DNA from: Periplaneta americana
Lineage: Eukaryota; Arthropoda; Insecta; Blattodea; Blattidae
Assembly: GCF_040183065.1 (NCBI RefSeq)
Contig: NC_091120.1
Location: 183,360,396-183,424,395 of the forward strand
Length of the DNA stretch: 64,000 nt
Direction: 5' to 3'
The notes beneath the pieces are model-generated. The model did no database searches, was not told the DNA's origin, and saw only the letters and a list, made by a program, of their open reading frames with translations. The position numbers and the translations under genes were made by a program. Below are positions 11,598 through 23,326 of this stretch, in pieces. Position 1 is the first letter of the stretch. Every line of letters begins with the position of its first letter.

Positions 11598-11655
11598 GTT
11601 GTAATTTGCATTAATTCTGCTAAATTTATTTAGCAGAATTAATGCAAATTACAAC
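11598..11655. repeat. Perfect 28 bp inverted repeat, 2 nt loop
   Basis: gttgtaatttgcattaattc...aaat and its exact complement are separated by TT. It sits in the hAT element. It could be a tiny MITE insertion or a hairpin-forming element. Confidence 0.85.
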
Positions 11656-11988
11656 TTCATATGTAAATATTTGACATTTATATAATAGAATATCGGTTTC
11701 CCGCATTAACGTTCACCGACAAGACAATTGAGGGCCCCGGCATTTGTCTAAACTATGTTCCCGTCGCTTGTACTGAACACGTTCAATTATTTATTGGCTT
11801 GTCCTTTTTAACTACCAAACCCCCGCTGGCCCACCACAATATGCTAGAAGATTCTTCGAAACCTCACTCTCAGGATACGTTTCTTTTTCAGTACATTGTA
11901 TGTTTCATGTCGAAATTTTCGTCTTTTCGTTGTCGTTTGTCTAATAAATTCTGTTCATTAGTGTTAACGGTTATAATTTAACTGCACA

Positions 11989-12433
11989 ATGGACAAGTGC
12001 AGGCATAAGTCGGGAGCTGAGAAGCATAAGGAGAGACAGAAAAAATTGGAAGATATTCATATCGATGCTAGACTGGGTGAAAAATGTTATGAAGACATTA
12101 ACAAAGAGTCCGAAATATTTAAAATCAATTCATGCCTCTAATTTAGGGCCAACCCCACTGAAACCTATGAATCTCCTAAATGGTCTGAGGGAATTTAAAT
12201 TGGACAGTTTATTTCCAAATATTTGCATAGCCATTAGAATATTCTGTACAATTCCTGTGACAGTTGCTGATGCTGAAAGATCCTTCAGCAAAATGAAGGA
12301 AATAACAAATGTATTCAGATAAACAATGTGTCAAGAACGACTAAGTAACCGTGGCCTCCTTAGACTGGAGAGCGATCTTGCCAGGTCTTTAAATTTTGAT
12401 TATATGATTGATGATTTTGCATCAATGAAGTGA
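11989..12433 (+). pseudogene. hAT transposase relic (N-terminus fused to dimerisation domain)
   Basis: After the N-terminal remnant, the frame from 12065 gives FPNICIAIRIFCTIPVTVAD and AERSFSKMKEI, the hAT C-terminal dimerisation motif. One in-frame TAA at about 12320 precedes QERLSNRGLLRLESDLARS, and it ends at TGA 12431-12433. The family in other animals is several hundred residues longer. A large internal deletion, one frameshift and one nonsense codon make it dead. Confidence 0.82.
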
Positions 12434-13128
12434 AGGAGAATTGTTTGTTGATGTTGGACTGAAAGTTAAAATTACAGGTGTTTAAGAATAATGTTTTATG
12501 AATATAATGTATTGTGCTAATGAAGTTTTGCTAAAAGTTTTCAACGTAATAAAAGTGTATATTTTTAGGTTCGTATCTGTGTATGGGGTTATCTCTTATT
12601 TATTTTGCAAATAATTATTATGGTTAGAATAACTGGTAACTTATAATTGTTACTTTTTTCAACGGGGGTCCGAGTACAGTATTGCATAGGGGCCTAAAAC
12701 TTCTATCGGCGTCCCTACTGCATTCGTAGGTGCTAGCGAGGTTGCTCTCTAACTCTTCCTGCTGCACGACGGGGCACATGGGACGGCTCCGCTTACCCTT
12801 TACCCATTTCAGCGAGTGCTGACGACCACTGGTCTAGGCGCTTCACAATACACCAGTTTTATTAATACTTTGACAGTGACATTCCAGTTAATAGTTCATA
12901 TATTCCTGGACTATCATTCCAAGAGTCACAGTAATGGGCTTATTCCTTACGCAACCAAATACGACTATAATATTTTGTTTCCTCAACTCATTATAATCTC
13001 ACATACTGAAATGCGGCTTGATCCTATAAGTTTCATATTCTTTGCTCCACGGATGCGGCGCAACGCAGTAGGTTACACGTAACAAGGGAAAAAGAGAAGC
13101 TTACAATTTTCAGCAGTTACAATAAATT

Positions 13129-13300
13129 AAGGCTGGTTCACAATAAGACGTCAAATTCTCAATTTTCAAAGATTTAGAGTTCAATTTTTGTTTCCGTCTA
13201 ACCTTCAGTCCTATTAAAAACAAAATAATTATTAAGCACGCCAACACCAGCATTTGAATATCCATCATCCTGAATGAATTAAAAATAATTATAAGTGACA
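13129..13300. mobile_element. Fragment of GGCTGGTTCACAATAA MITE family
   Basis: ttaaggctggttcacaataa at 13129-13148 equals the left TIR of the elements at 5987 and 47084. No matching right end follows, and the sequence beyond is unrelated AT-rich DNA. Confidence 0.5.
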
Positions 13301-13307
13301 TGTTTAC

Positions 13308-14045
13308 ATTAGATTAGATTAGATTTAACAGGGGTGTTCCTTCCGGCCCAAGCACTGCGACCTATAAGATCTATTGCGCATCCCCGTCTTTCATCCCTTT
13401 CAGTCCAAAAGTTTCAAGTTCTTGATGAACTGTATCAAACTTTGGACTGGGACCTTTGAGATCTCTTCAAGTTTTGGAAAGTGATTCCCAAAAAAGAGAG
13501 ATCTTTGTTGCGCAAGCGCATTACAAACGCACAGCAGATGAGTTACTGACTCATCTCCTTGTGAACATCTTATACACAGTGGGTCAGTAATAAGTCCCAT
13601 CCTGTATAAGTTTTTCTTCAGGGCACAGTGTCCTGTAAGAAATCCTGTTGCCCAAGAGAGCTGCTTTTTGCTAAGTCTCAGCAGCTCATTCGATTTTGTC
13701 CTTGCAAGACCTTTGATAAGGACCTTGCTGTGATTACAGCCCTTAATTGAGTTCCAGTAACTAATATGTCGTCTGTGAGCCCAATCCCTGATGACCTGCT
13801 TAATTGGTCTTGAAGATAGTCCCAACACAGGTTCTGGTCCTATAAATGGGGTCTCAGCTCCATCTTTAGCAGCCTCATCCGCCCTCTCGTTTCCGTGAAT
13901 CCCTGCATGTCCTGGTACCCACCTCAGATGAACCGAGTTAGTGTTTGCCAGTGTCATGAGGGTATTCCGGCACTCCAGTACCAGTTTCGACTTGACCAAA
14001 GTGACATGTTTCAAACTGAACTTAACCAAGATACAAGCGGGCCAA
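13308..14045 (-). pseudogene. 5'-truncated non-LTR retrotransposon, RNase H domain
   Basis: The minus-strand frame 14029-13400 (209 codons) encodes the end of an RNase H domain (HLRWVPGHAGIHGNERADEA) followed by a C-terminal zinc-knuckle-like CIRCSQGDESVTHLL-C segment. This is characteristic of I/Jockey/R1-group non-LTR elements that carry RNase H. The 3' tail is a (TCTAA)n repeat (13308-13325, seen as ttagattagatt on +). It is truncated at its 5' side near 14045. The frame is open, so this copy is comparatively young. It lies in intron 1 of lipase gene B, antisense to it. Confidence 0.87.
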
Positions 14046-14258
14046 CACTGAGGGAGGATAACAAAGAACGTTAATCTGTTGTAGGAACATCCTGCCTAGC
14101 AGGTATGCAGCAGTAAGCTGCACAACTCCAACAACTCTTGTTTCTGATTGGCAAGGTTGCCCCTAACGTTTAAACTTAAAGTTGGGAAACGATCGTCTGT
14201 ATAAACAACAGAGTATAAACACGTTTATAAACTGTCTTCAAGGAATACGATCTCTCAG

Positions 14259-14484
14259 ACAAGTACTCTGACGTTGCAGTCGGGGATGATAGTGTACAAC
14301 GGCTATCCCATGGAGACGCACATTGTGGTAACTGAGGACGGCTATGCCCTGACTGTACACCGCATTACTCACGGCCGCGGTAAGAGGAATTCCACGGACT
14401 GCGACAAAGGAGTCGTGTTACTGCAACACGGAACTTTGGGCAGTTCCATCATCTGGGTGTTCAGCGGAAAGGACAACGCACTCG
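14259..14484 (+). CDS. Acid lipase gene B, exon 2
   Basis: 226 nt after acceptor tctctcag, read in phase 0. It starts TSTLTLQSGMIVYNGYPMET and continues HIVVTEDGYALTVHRI, the family's Y-x-G-Y-P...T-x-D-G-Y-x-L-x-x-H-R-I block. LLQHGTLGSS then gives the H-G oxyanion region before WVFSG. The donor is G|gtgaga, phase 1. A second possible acceptor (ttgcag, exon from 14280) keeps frame but would drop seven residues. 14259 fits the family's length better. A retroelement sits only about 30 bases past the donor. Confidence 0.93.
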
Positions 14485-14516
14485 GTGAGATATTTCATTT
14501 TATTTAGACATACGAA

Positions 14517-15419
14517 CCATATGCCATTAGGAAAGTACAGGATAACACAGAGGGTTTGGAATTGAACGGGTTACATCAGCTTCTTGTCTATGCGGATGAC
14601 GTGAATATGTTAGGAGAAAATCCACAAACGATTAGGGAAAACGCGGAAATTCTACTTGAAGCAAGTAAAGAGATAGGGTTGGAAGTAAATCCCGAAAAGA
14701 CTAAGTATAAGATTATGTCTCGTGATCAGGATATTGCACGAAATGGAACTATAAAAGTTGGAGATTTATACTTCGAAGAGGTGGAAAAATTCAAATATCT
14801 TGGAGCAACAGTAGCAAATATAAATGACACTCGGGAGGAAATTAAACACAGAATAAATATGGGAAATGCCTGTTATTATTCGGATGAGAAGCTTTTGTCA
14901 TCTAGTCTGCTGTCCAAAAATCTGAAAGTTAGAATTTATAAAACAGTTATATTACCGGTTGTTCTGTATGGTTGTAAAACTTGGACTCTCACTTTGAGAG
15001 AGGAACAAAGATTCAGGGTTTTTGAGAATAAGTTTCTTAGGAAAATATTTGGGGCTAAAAGGGATGTAGTTACAGGAAAATGGAGAAAGTTACACAACGC
15101 AGAGCTGCACGAATTGTATCCTTTACCTGACATAATTAGGGATATTAAATCCAGACGTTTGAGATGGGCAGGGCATGTAGCACGTATGGGCGAATCCAGA
15201 AATCCATATAGAGTGTTAGTTGGGAGGCCAGAGGGTAAAAGACCTTTGGGGAGGCCGAGACATAGATGGGAAGATAATATTAAAATGGATTTGAGGGAGG
15301 TGGGTTATGATGATAAAGACTGGATTAATCTTGCTCAGTATAGGGACCAATGGCGGGCTTATGTGAGGGCGGCAATGAACCTCCGGGTTCCTTAAAAGCC
15401 AGTAAGTAAGTAAGTAAGT
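14517..15419 (+). mobile_element. Non-LTR retrotransposon with (GTAA)n tail, copy 1
   Basis: 5'-truncated copy with an open 279-codon frame (14556-15395). It carries the YADDV catalytic motif, [17 protein letters not shown], and [14 protein letters not shown] and AAMNLRVP at the C-terminus, i.e. the RT palm, thumb and C-terminal region of an RTE/CR1-like ORF. The tail is (gtaa)n. A 7 bp duplication, atacgaa, flanks it at 14510-14516 and 15420-15426. Copies at 23605-24415 and 63360-64000. The frame is intact from the YADD on, so insertion is recent. It lies directly after the exon 2 donor of lipase B, in the same orientation. Confidence 0.88.
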
Positions 15420-15667
15420 ATACGAAGGAAACCTTCTAATTATACGTACCATGTAGTGATTTAAAATAGTGTAAAGATTAAGGAACCCTTCATGTGACGG
15501 CATGGAAAAAAATCATAAATAAGCAACTATATTAAACTATACAAACACGAAACGTTGCAGCCACAATTTGATGCAATTTTTGAAGAGTTGAAATTGATCA
15601 CTTAGTAATATTTTAAGATGCATAACATAACTTTCACGTTCATAGTTCTTTCTTTACTCCTATTTTA

Positions 15668-16134
15668 CAGGGCGAACCGTGAATAATGTCATTAATTCCT
15701 GGGGGGGTTGTCCTTTGAGATATTTTTTAAAAAGTTGAATTCAATTTTGCTCGTTTTTCCTTCTTTTTCGAGATAAAAACTGCTTTATTTGATACATTTC
15801 ATAGAGTGTTTTTTTGGAAAACTGTTGATTGAATTCCCAATATGCTCAGTTAATTTAAGAGAGCAATGTATTATTACAAAAGGACTTTTGTTTTTCCCTT
15901 TAAATGTGCAGCAATTTGATCAGAACAAATGTAATTTTCGTTCTGCAAACTAATTTTACAATGTTATTATATAGGGAATTCAATCAATGGCTTTCCCAAA
16001 ACACGCTATGAAATGTATGATATAAAAACAATTTTTATCTCGAAAAGGAAGAAAAAACGATCAAAATTATATAAAAAAATTTTGTTTAAAATATCTCAAA
16101 GACTACTCCTTTGAAATTAATGATATTAGTTAAG
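15668..16134. mobile_element. Long-TIR MITE (acaggg-gaaccgt family), copy 1
   Basis: Arms of about 160 bp are imperfect inverted copies: the left arm has ttgagatattttttaa, ttccttctttttcgagataa and tgattgaattccc, and the right arm carries their complements. The centre contains tttaaatgtgcagcaatttg. Another copy spans 42831 to about 44100 and is split by a Helitron. Its right end abuts the element starting at 16135. Confidence 0.75.
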
Positions 16135-17223
16135 GTAGGGGAGAAGTGAGTACAGTAAGACAGGGAGAACAGTGAGACATTTTTTAGTAGATGATAAATT
16201 TTGATGTTGAAATGTCGGTAACAGTGGAGTTGTATGTTGCATGAGTAAAGTAACAGTATTGTCATACTCGATTTGATTCTAGTTATAAAGTTGAGTGATG
16301 AAAAAATAATTCGTTATTTTTCACTCTAGAAGTAAAATTTTGGCTTGTGTTTAATGAAAGTTATATCGGATATACAAATGAGATATAAATAAGAATGTTT
16401 TGTTACCTAATACTATGGTATTTGAGATTATGTTTGGTAAGATTTCGTCTTTCTTGTTTTAATTTTGAAGTGACGGCGTCATTTTTAAATGAACTATGCG
16501 TAAAGGGAACAGTGAGACATGCCATTGAAGGTTACACTGAGACGTCTCACTGTTCCTATGTACCAATAATTTGCAAAAACAAACTGTAATTATATTACAT
16601 TTACCAGTAACTAACATTAAAAATGAACATACTAGTAACCAATTTAGGAACTGTAGCTTAAAATAACGGATACATAACATTTTAATGGTTTCATAAATAA
16701 AAAATTATTCACAAAATTTAAGAAAATGTTAAAAAATAATAAAGAATTACATTAAATTCTTATAATTATAAGCTTTGTTGTCACCAAAAATTGATTTCAT
16801 TTTTTCGCAAAAGTTTGAAATGCTATGGAAAATTCACTTTTCCAAATGTTCCAGATGTTTCAATGGTTTCGAAGTCAGACATTAAAATGATTCTAAATAA
16901 GCCTGCAGAACATGTCAAGATAAAGAGACAGCAAGTTTTCGTTTTCTTTTGAAATAAATGTGAATCGTTTCAATGTCCGTTAATAGACACTGTGGTGTCT
17001 CACTGTACCCCCCTGAATGGGAACAGTGAGACATTTGCAATTTTTTTGACAAACACGTATTGTATATTATGTCCTTTATCTGTTAACATTTTTGTTTATG
17101 TATTATTATACTCCATGTTTTAATGTCTATTTCTATTGCACTTGATTTTAAAAATACTTGAATTATCACTTGCATACATATGTCTTAATATTTTGTGTCT
17201 CACTGTACCCACTACTCCCCTAC
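16135..17223. mobile_element. TIR element with repeated ACAGTGAGAC word
   Basis: TIRs gtaggggagaagtgagtaca and, at the right end, tacccactactcccctac. The terminal word (GGGWACAGTGAGACA) recurs internally in both orientations at about 16164, 16505, 16533-16557, 16995 and 17019. No transposase frame remains. Non-autonomous DNA transposon of uncertain superfamily. Confidence 0.75.
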
Positions 17224-17559
17224 ACTCTTTGTACAATATAAAAAACAATGTGATTGCATACATATAAAGCAAACTATTATGCGATCTTCCGTTTTGAACT
17301 AGTAATTCTTAACAAGTAGAGATGGAGCAATTCTTTCATAAACAAGATATTAGTAACCTATAACCATGACACGAGTTTGAATACATGTTGTCAGGGGAAG
17401 GAGTGAGCGTACAGTCTCGTTTCATTAACAGTGCTGAAGTGTCTTCTTAAGTTTGTTTTATATCAACGTTTTTACGAACAAAAGAAGCTATATTATTACC
17501 TAGCAACTAGCGATCTGTGTTTTGAGATTTCCAAACTGTGATAGAGTAACATTAGTTTA

Positions 17560-19400
17560 ATTTCGATCCAACCATGAGAATGACGTTGGGAAGGTTCCAA
17601 GTTACAAATCGAGAAGGTTATGGTACCATAGAAGTGGGTAAAGTCAATCTGTGGGTGTAAAATCGAACATTTGCGATTTTTATTGAAAATTATATATTTT
17701 CTCAGTTACTTGTTAAAATTTTGTTATGCTGACTTCATTGCCTTACATTGAAAATGTAAGCGAGAGGAACAACAAAAAGCCTGCGAATGCCAACAATGGG
17801 AACAATGTGTAATTACCGTTGAAGTGAAAATTGTTATTTTCAACTTTTTCTCTTAAATGAAAACAAAGTCTTACAAACTCTAAATTATAGTCAGCAGTGA
17901 AAGGAGACAGGAAGTATACGTAAGTACTTATCGTTGAGATTGTACCCTGAAATAATAGATTTGCAGTTCGTAAATGTTAGTATTGAAACTTATTATTTTA
18001 AGAAAACTTGTACCTTTCTAGGGTTAAGTCGATCATGCCATCGACAAACTCGAAACAGATAGGACCAGCAGGAAGAATAAATTGTTCACCCAAATACCTC
18101 CAACTAACACTTATAAACAGAAAAGTGCCATAGTATTGCTTATATTGTTGGGATAGTGGGGAAAGAGGAAGACGAAATTATGGTGAATTTCTTGCGTAAG
18201 AGAAGCACTGCCAAAGGAATATATTTTGTACACCCCTCTGTACCTATGGGAACAACGTAGTTTCTAAAGTGACATGAGGAGGGGAAGATTTGAAATGACA
18301 TCTGATATAAACCTAAGCAATGTTGAATTGCATTTTAGATTATACTGTAATTGAAGGGTGGTATTTCAATGTAAATTTTGAATTCTTAAATCTTTGTTTG
18401 TTGGTATGTGAAGTATTAAAATGTGTTTTTATGTTTTATAAGTTGGCAATCATAGTCACGAATGTACAGTGGAGACCTATAGACCTAATTGTATCGAATA
18501 GTATGATCACAGTAACAAAAGATACACTACATAATGCTATAGGCATATACTGAAGATTATTATTGTTTTTTACACCCCTTACAACAAATAAAATATATGT
18601 AATACACTTAATTTGTTTTTTAAAAACATAAACAGTGATCGACTTTACTCCGCAATAATTTAAAATCGATCTTAAACTAAAAATGTAATGGTGATCGACT
18701 TTACCCTATTGAAGCACGTAACTTCGATCACAAGTCAAATATAAAAAAGTTTTTTTTTTTTTAGATTGTAATTCAATTCTTGTAACGTGTCTTCATAACT
18801 GAAGGAATGACGACAAAATGCTATTTTCTGAGGAACTTCGCTCTATTGTATAAACTCAATAACATTTAAAAATTGCAAAATTTTGATCGACTTTACCCTC
18901 TTCTACGGTACTGCACCTCAGAGGAAATATGATTGTTAATAATGTCGTTTCAACCATGAGAATGATGTTGGAAAGGCTCCGAATTATAAGTCCATAAGGT
19001 TATGATATCGCAGGTCTGAAAAAATAGTAGCTGTTCACAATGTCGTGTCAACCGTGACAATGACGTTGGGAAGACTCCGAAATATTAGTCCATAAGGTTA
19101 TCTTATCGCACGTCTGAAAAAATTGTAACTGTTCACAATGTCGTTTCAACCATGAGAACGACGTTGGGAAGGCTCCGAATTACAAGTCGACAAGGTTATG
19201 GCACCGCGCGTGTGAAGAGTTAGTGGGATTTAAAGTGACGCATCAGCTACTATGGCTATTTGCGCCCTTATCTGTAATTCTTAACAAAACCACGTATAAA
19301 GAAATTCGATCTCTTAACAATGTCCTTTTAACCATGATTCTGTCGTTGGCATGGCTCCGAATTGTAAGTCGAAATGTCTGAAGAAATTAGAGCGTTAACA
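17560..19400. repeat. Approx. 100 bp tandem repeat array, interrupted by a TE
   Basis: Units contain caaccatgagaatgacgttg, ggctccgaattacaagtc and aaggttatgg. They occur at about 17570, 18937, 19035, 19134 and, degenerate, 19317. The first unit is split after ggttatgg by the TIR element 17624-18910. The last units decay toward 19400. Confidence 0.7.
17624..18910. mobile_element. TIR element with repeated AAAGTCGATCA word
   Basis: TIRs taccatagaagtgggtaaag on the left and ctttaccctcttctacggta on the right, with TA at each end as the likely target duplication. The word GGGTAAAGTCGATCA recurs at about 17635, 18022, 18633, 18690 and 18881. The interior is AT-rich with no recognisable transposase. 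Confidence 0.75.
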
Positions 19401-19414
19401 TGACGTAGAAGCCA

Positions 19415-19640
19415 CCGACGTAGTTCAGACGACTGAGGCGCTTGCCTAGTTTTCCAGAGTTACGCTCGGGTGTGGGTTACATTCTCGCTTGGTCTGATTA
19501 CCATGTTGAATTTTTTCCGAGGTTTTCCCCAACCATAAAGCAAATGTCAAGTGATCTATGGCGAATCTTCGGCCTCATATCGCTATTACCAATCTCATCG
19601 ACGTTAAATAACCTAGTATTTGATACAGTGCTGTCAAAAT
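19415..19640 (+). mobile_element. Degenerate tRNA-derived SINE
   Basis: Starts with a tRNA-like head (cgtagttcagacgactgagg as box A region, then a box-B-like gggtgtgggttacattctcgc). A body follows with the family words tttttccgaggttttccccaac and gacgttaaataacctag, shared in inverse orientation with the intact SINEs at 48498, 57426 and 59804. Confidence 0.7.
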
Positions 19641-19805
19641 AACCAACTAAAAACAAACATACACTGCTGGCCATAAGCGTGTTCTCAAAACTTGGACCTT
19701 CACATTTTCTGTATACGTGCAGAGTATCGAAGAATCAGTGGTGGGCTTTAGATTCATTTTTATGAACAACAAGAATATTAACATAAAATTAGTAACCCTA
19801 TGCTC

Positions 19806-20489
19806 TAATAGTACATTATGCAACGAGCCTATAATGATAGTAATTAAGAAGCGAGTATGGATGTTTATGAAACTAGCGCAAGCGAGTTTCATAATTTTCA
19901 TACGAGCTTCTTAATTACCATTATAGGCGAGTTTCATACGACTTTTTATGCTCGACCATATTTCTAACTTGAAATTATTCAAGTGTATACATTTTATTTG
20001 TAACTGACAAGATCGGAAGTGATCTTGTTCTAGGTCTTGAATTGTGAGATGTGCGCAGACGCGAAAGTATTGATTTTTTTCCGAGGAACAATAATGTCAT
20101 TGACCTTGTGTAATCCCGTTAAACTTGGTATAACCTTGATTACTGAATTCGACATTGAAAAACGAGATGACAAATTGAATTTATTTGAATATTATTTACA
20201 ATTAACGCTAATTATTATAGTAACAGAACATAACCTTCTGCGACAGTATTGGATTTCCAGCCTCCGTGACTTTTCGCTAATTCTCTTTCGATTGCATATC
20301 CGAGAATAATCGATACTTGCTGTTTTATAACGGTACAAAGCTGACTTGTCATTGGCTGAACACCTGTAAGCTGAGTTGTCATTGGCTGAAAAAACCTGTA
20401 CTTTAATGAGTAGGTATACTTTAATGACATGCATTAAAGGACTGCTACCAGGTGTACAATTACTACATTTCGGCATGGTCGAACATAAA
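19806..20489. mobile_element. Dispersed 0.67 kb repeat, copy 2
   Basis: Same unit and order as 8976-9640, including the stem-loop (about 19818-19927), the ttttatgctcgaccat/atggtcgaacataaat inverted ends, and two TCATTGGCTGAA words. Copies differ by scattered substitutions and small indels. Confidence 0.75.
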
Positions 20490-21140
20490 TACGCATTACG
20501 TGCATTGCTAGTCGTCAAGTAATTTTGAGAAGTATAATTTATTTGACGTAAATATGAACGTTATTCACATTTCTACTCATTCAATATTCAATTTATGAGT
20601 ATTTCATTAATAAATATTTGAATTCCTTTATTTTAAGTGGGGATACCGGATGGTATTTCGAGCAAGAAACAGTCATGCACTTGATGTATATTTTAGCGTT
20701 GAGTTTCAAGAAGGAAACATGTGTTCACGTATTTTATTATAATCAGACAATTAGGTTGGTGGAAACTCCGCTACGTACTGTACGTTACGATATGACATAT
20801 ACCGGTTTTCCTACGCTGACGTGTTTTGATAACACTGTGTAACAATGATTTTGTTTAAGTTAATATTTTTGCTGTTTCTAATTCAGTATGTTTCAAAATA
20901 CAAGAAAACATCAATTTCTCATGTGAGAAATTGTTTTTAGAGATATGATATCGATTTTTCTTAATTCAAGAAAATGTCTTTCTTTTGTACAATATAAGTG
21001 GGTTCACAATAACAGATTTTTTGTATATTAAGGCAGAAAACATATACATGGGCTGAGCAAATGTGCAAAAGTTATAAAAGTACATTGAAACACTTATACG
21101 TCATCAAAACGCATACAAAGAGTGTCTAAAAAAATATTTT
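20490..21140. other. Intron 2 sequence, nothing recognised
   Basis: AT-rich. Short dyad at about 20905-20935 (aatttctcatgtgagaaatt). No exon or element end seen. Confidence 0.5.
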
Positions 21141-22655
21141 TGTGCGAGATCGTGCGTATTTGCTTGTTTTCAACACAGAACTAATACGCGGTAAGTGTGA
21201 AATACCACATTCAGTATTCCCAACGTAACACACATAACAATTTCCCTATTCTTACCGCTTAAGCGTCATATTCATTTTACTGCTTTAGGCTTTTAACATA
21301 TTATTTTTAGAGACGTTTAACATAGTAATAATTATAAATTGGAAATTTACCACTGCAATTTCACCTAAATTGCAATGTTAATTATTGTTTTTAAATATTT
21401 GCAAAAATTAAGTAAAGTCTACTACTCCACGAAACTTATTGCATTCCTGATACAAGTAACATTAAGGAAGCCGTGAAAAAATCAACGAGATTCCAGATGC
21501 GGATGTTATTACTGCAATATGTTATATAAATAATATTGTTAAAATATTAAAATGAAAAATAAATCATTACATTACCTTACCGTTTGTTTTAAGTTCGCAT
21601 TTATAGACTGGGGGGAAAAAAAGACAGACGTATATCACGGCCTGCTGGAATATAGTAAACACAGAAAACATTTTATAACAACAATGCTGAAGAAAGATAT
21701 TTTGGTTTTCCGAAGTTGCCATCATTACACAGAAACCAACATGGAGATTTCATTGCAACTAATTAGAAATTCGTCTTTCAGGTATGTAATAAACTATCTT
21801 CGCACAAAATAATGTACGATACACGAGCGGTATGTTTGTTTTCATGTTCTCGGAAATTATAAAAGCTCAACTACGTTTCGCTTTTTCAATCTTTTCCTCG
21901 AACATGAAAACGTCAACATACCGCTCTTGTAACGTATATTACCATTGTGCGAGATCGTGCGTATTTGTTTGGTTTCCGCACAAAACCAATCCGGGGAAAG
22001 TCTAAAATTCCACATTCAGTATTCCCAACCTAACACACATAACAATTTCCCTCTTCTTACCGCTTAAGTGACATATTGATTTTACTGCTTGAGGTTTTTA
22101 ACATATTATTTTTAGAGACGTTCAATATAGTAATAATTATAATTTGGAAACTCACCACTGCAATTTCACCTAAATTGCACTGTTAATTATTGTTTTTAAA
22201 TATTTGGAAAAATTAAGTAAACTCTACAACTCCACTAAAGTTACTGGATTCGTGATGCAAGTAACATTAAGGAAGCCGTGAAAAAAGCAATAAGATTCCA
22301 GACTCATCATAGACTGGGGAAAAAAAAGACAGACGTATATCACGGCCTGCTGGAGTATAGTAAACACATAAAACATTTTAAAGCAACAATGTTGAAGATA
22401 GATATTTTTGTTTTGCAAATTTGCCGTCATTGAACAGAAACCAAGATGGAGATTTCATTACAACTAATTAGAAATTCCTCTTTCATGTATGTAATAAACG
22501 ATCTTCGTACAAAATAATATACGATACACGAGCGGTATGTTTTCTTTCAATTCTCGGAAATTAAAAAAAAGCTCAACTACGTTTCGCTTTTCCAAACTTT
22601 TCCTCGAACATGAAAACTTCAACATACCGCTCTTGTAACGCATATTACTATTTTT
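21141..22655. repeat. Tandem duplication of an approx. 0.7-0.8 kb unit
   Basis: Unit 1 (21141-21950) and unit 2 (21956-22655) both begin tgtgcgagatcgtgcgtatt and contain attcagtattcccaac, attaaggaagccgtgaaaaa and gacagacgtatatcacggcc. Both end in a hairpin built from acgagcggtatgtt and aacataccgctcttgt. Unit 1 has a longer interior. A short + frame in unit 1 is not conserved in unit 2. Confidence 0.75.
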
Positions 22656-23290
22656 CCTACTTTTGCTCTTGTAGCTGACATCAGAATCTGATCATTCCCC
22701 AGATGTAGTCGCCAAGCATCCGCTCATTATACTGTACTTGGTAGTCTATTTATTTTCTAACAATTGCAGGTCTTGATGGAATCTTTCGCCCTGTTCCTCT
22801 GAGTATGCACTGAAAACATCTAGATGCGAGTGAAGGTGATGCAACTTGAGTAACAGTCTGCAACCCATTGCATTGCACGTCTTCAGAAGACCCTGCACTA
22901 TCTCTCTGCTTACTCAGGAAACTATTCACTATATCACGGAAGCACGTCCAGGCTCCCCTTTGTACAGGTAGATGTTTTATGATGAATTCATAAACTTGAA
23001 GTAATTTCTTCACCTGGGGACCCACAAAAATCCCACCCTTGACCTTCACCTCTGAGAGTTTGGGGAAGACAGTCTACAGATATTTGAAGAATGTGAGTTT
23101 GTATCTAATGCTTTTACAAATTGCTTGATGAGGCCAAGCTTAATGTGGAGTGGAGGCATTAGAATCTTTTTTCCTTACACAGAGTGTTCCCACTTTATGG
23201 TTTTATCATCAACCACAAATTCCGTCCTCAATGACCATTCACCGTTCTGAAAATGCCTGGCTATATCCTTGCTAGCCTATAGGCAGTGAA
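22640..23290 (-). pseudogene. Relic of a recurrent uncharacterised transposon-borne protein
   Basis: Minus-strand frames give LMPPLHIKLGLIKQFVKALD, GIFVGPQVKKLLQVYEF, AWTCFRDIVNSFL, then in another frame HSHLDVFSAYSEEQGERFHQ and YNERMLGDYIWGMIRF. Together these match, in order, a protein family I know as a high-copy uncharacterised ORF in many invertebrate genomes. The same family is at 40150-41572. At least two frameshifts and a stop break it. Likely transposase-like or transposon cargo; the molecular function is not established. Confidence 0.65.
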
Positions 23291-23326
23291 AACATGGATT
23301 TTTGTTTGACTATAATTATATACTTT

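Larger units (their letters stand above)
11416..12831 (+). mobile_element. Internally deleted hAT element in intron 1
   Basis: Imperfect TIRs: cagcggtcatcagcac at the left, gtgctgacgaccactg at the right end. Flanking octamers agctatgc and gtctaggc share five of eight bases, compatible with an aged 8 bp hAT target duplication. Inside, 11989-12064 encodes MDKCRHKSGAEKHKERQ, an N-terminus like hAT/ZMYM1-like transposases. A frame change leads to the C-terminal dimerisation region (separate entry). The middle, with the catalytic residues, is absent, so it is non-autonomous. Confidence 0.8.

Noticed and set aside
14280..14484. Alternative exon 2 start at 14280
   Set aside because: The ttgcag acceptor is possible and in frame, but it would remove seven residues that fit the family spacing. 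Kept only as an alternative.
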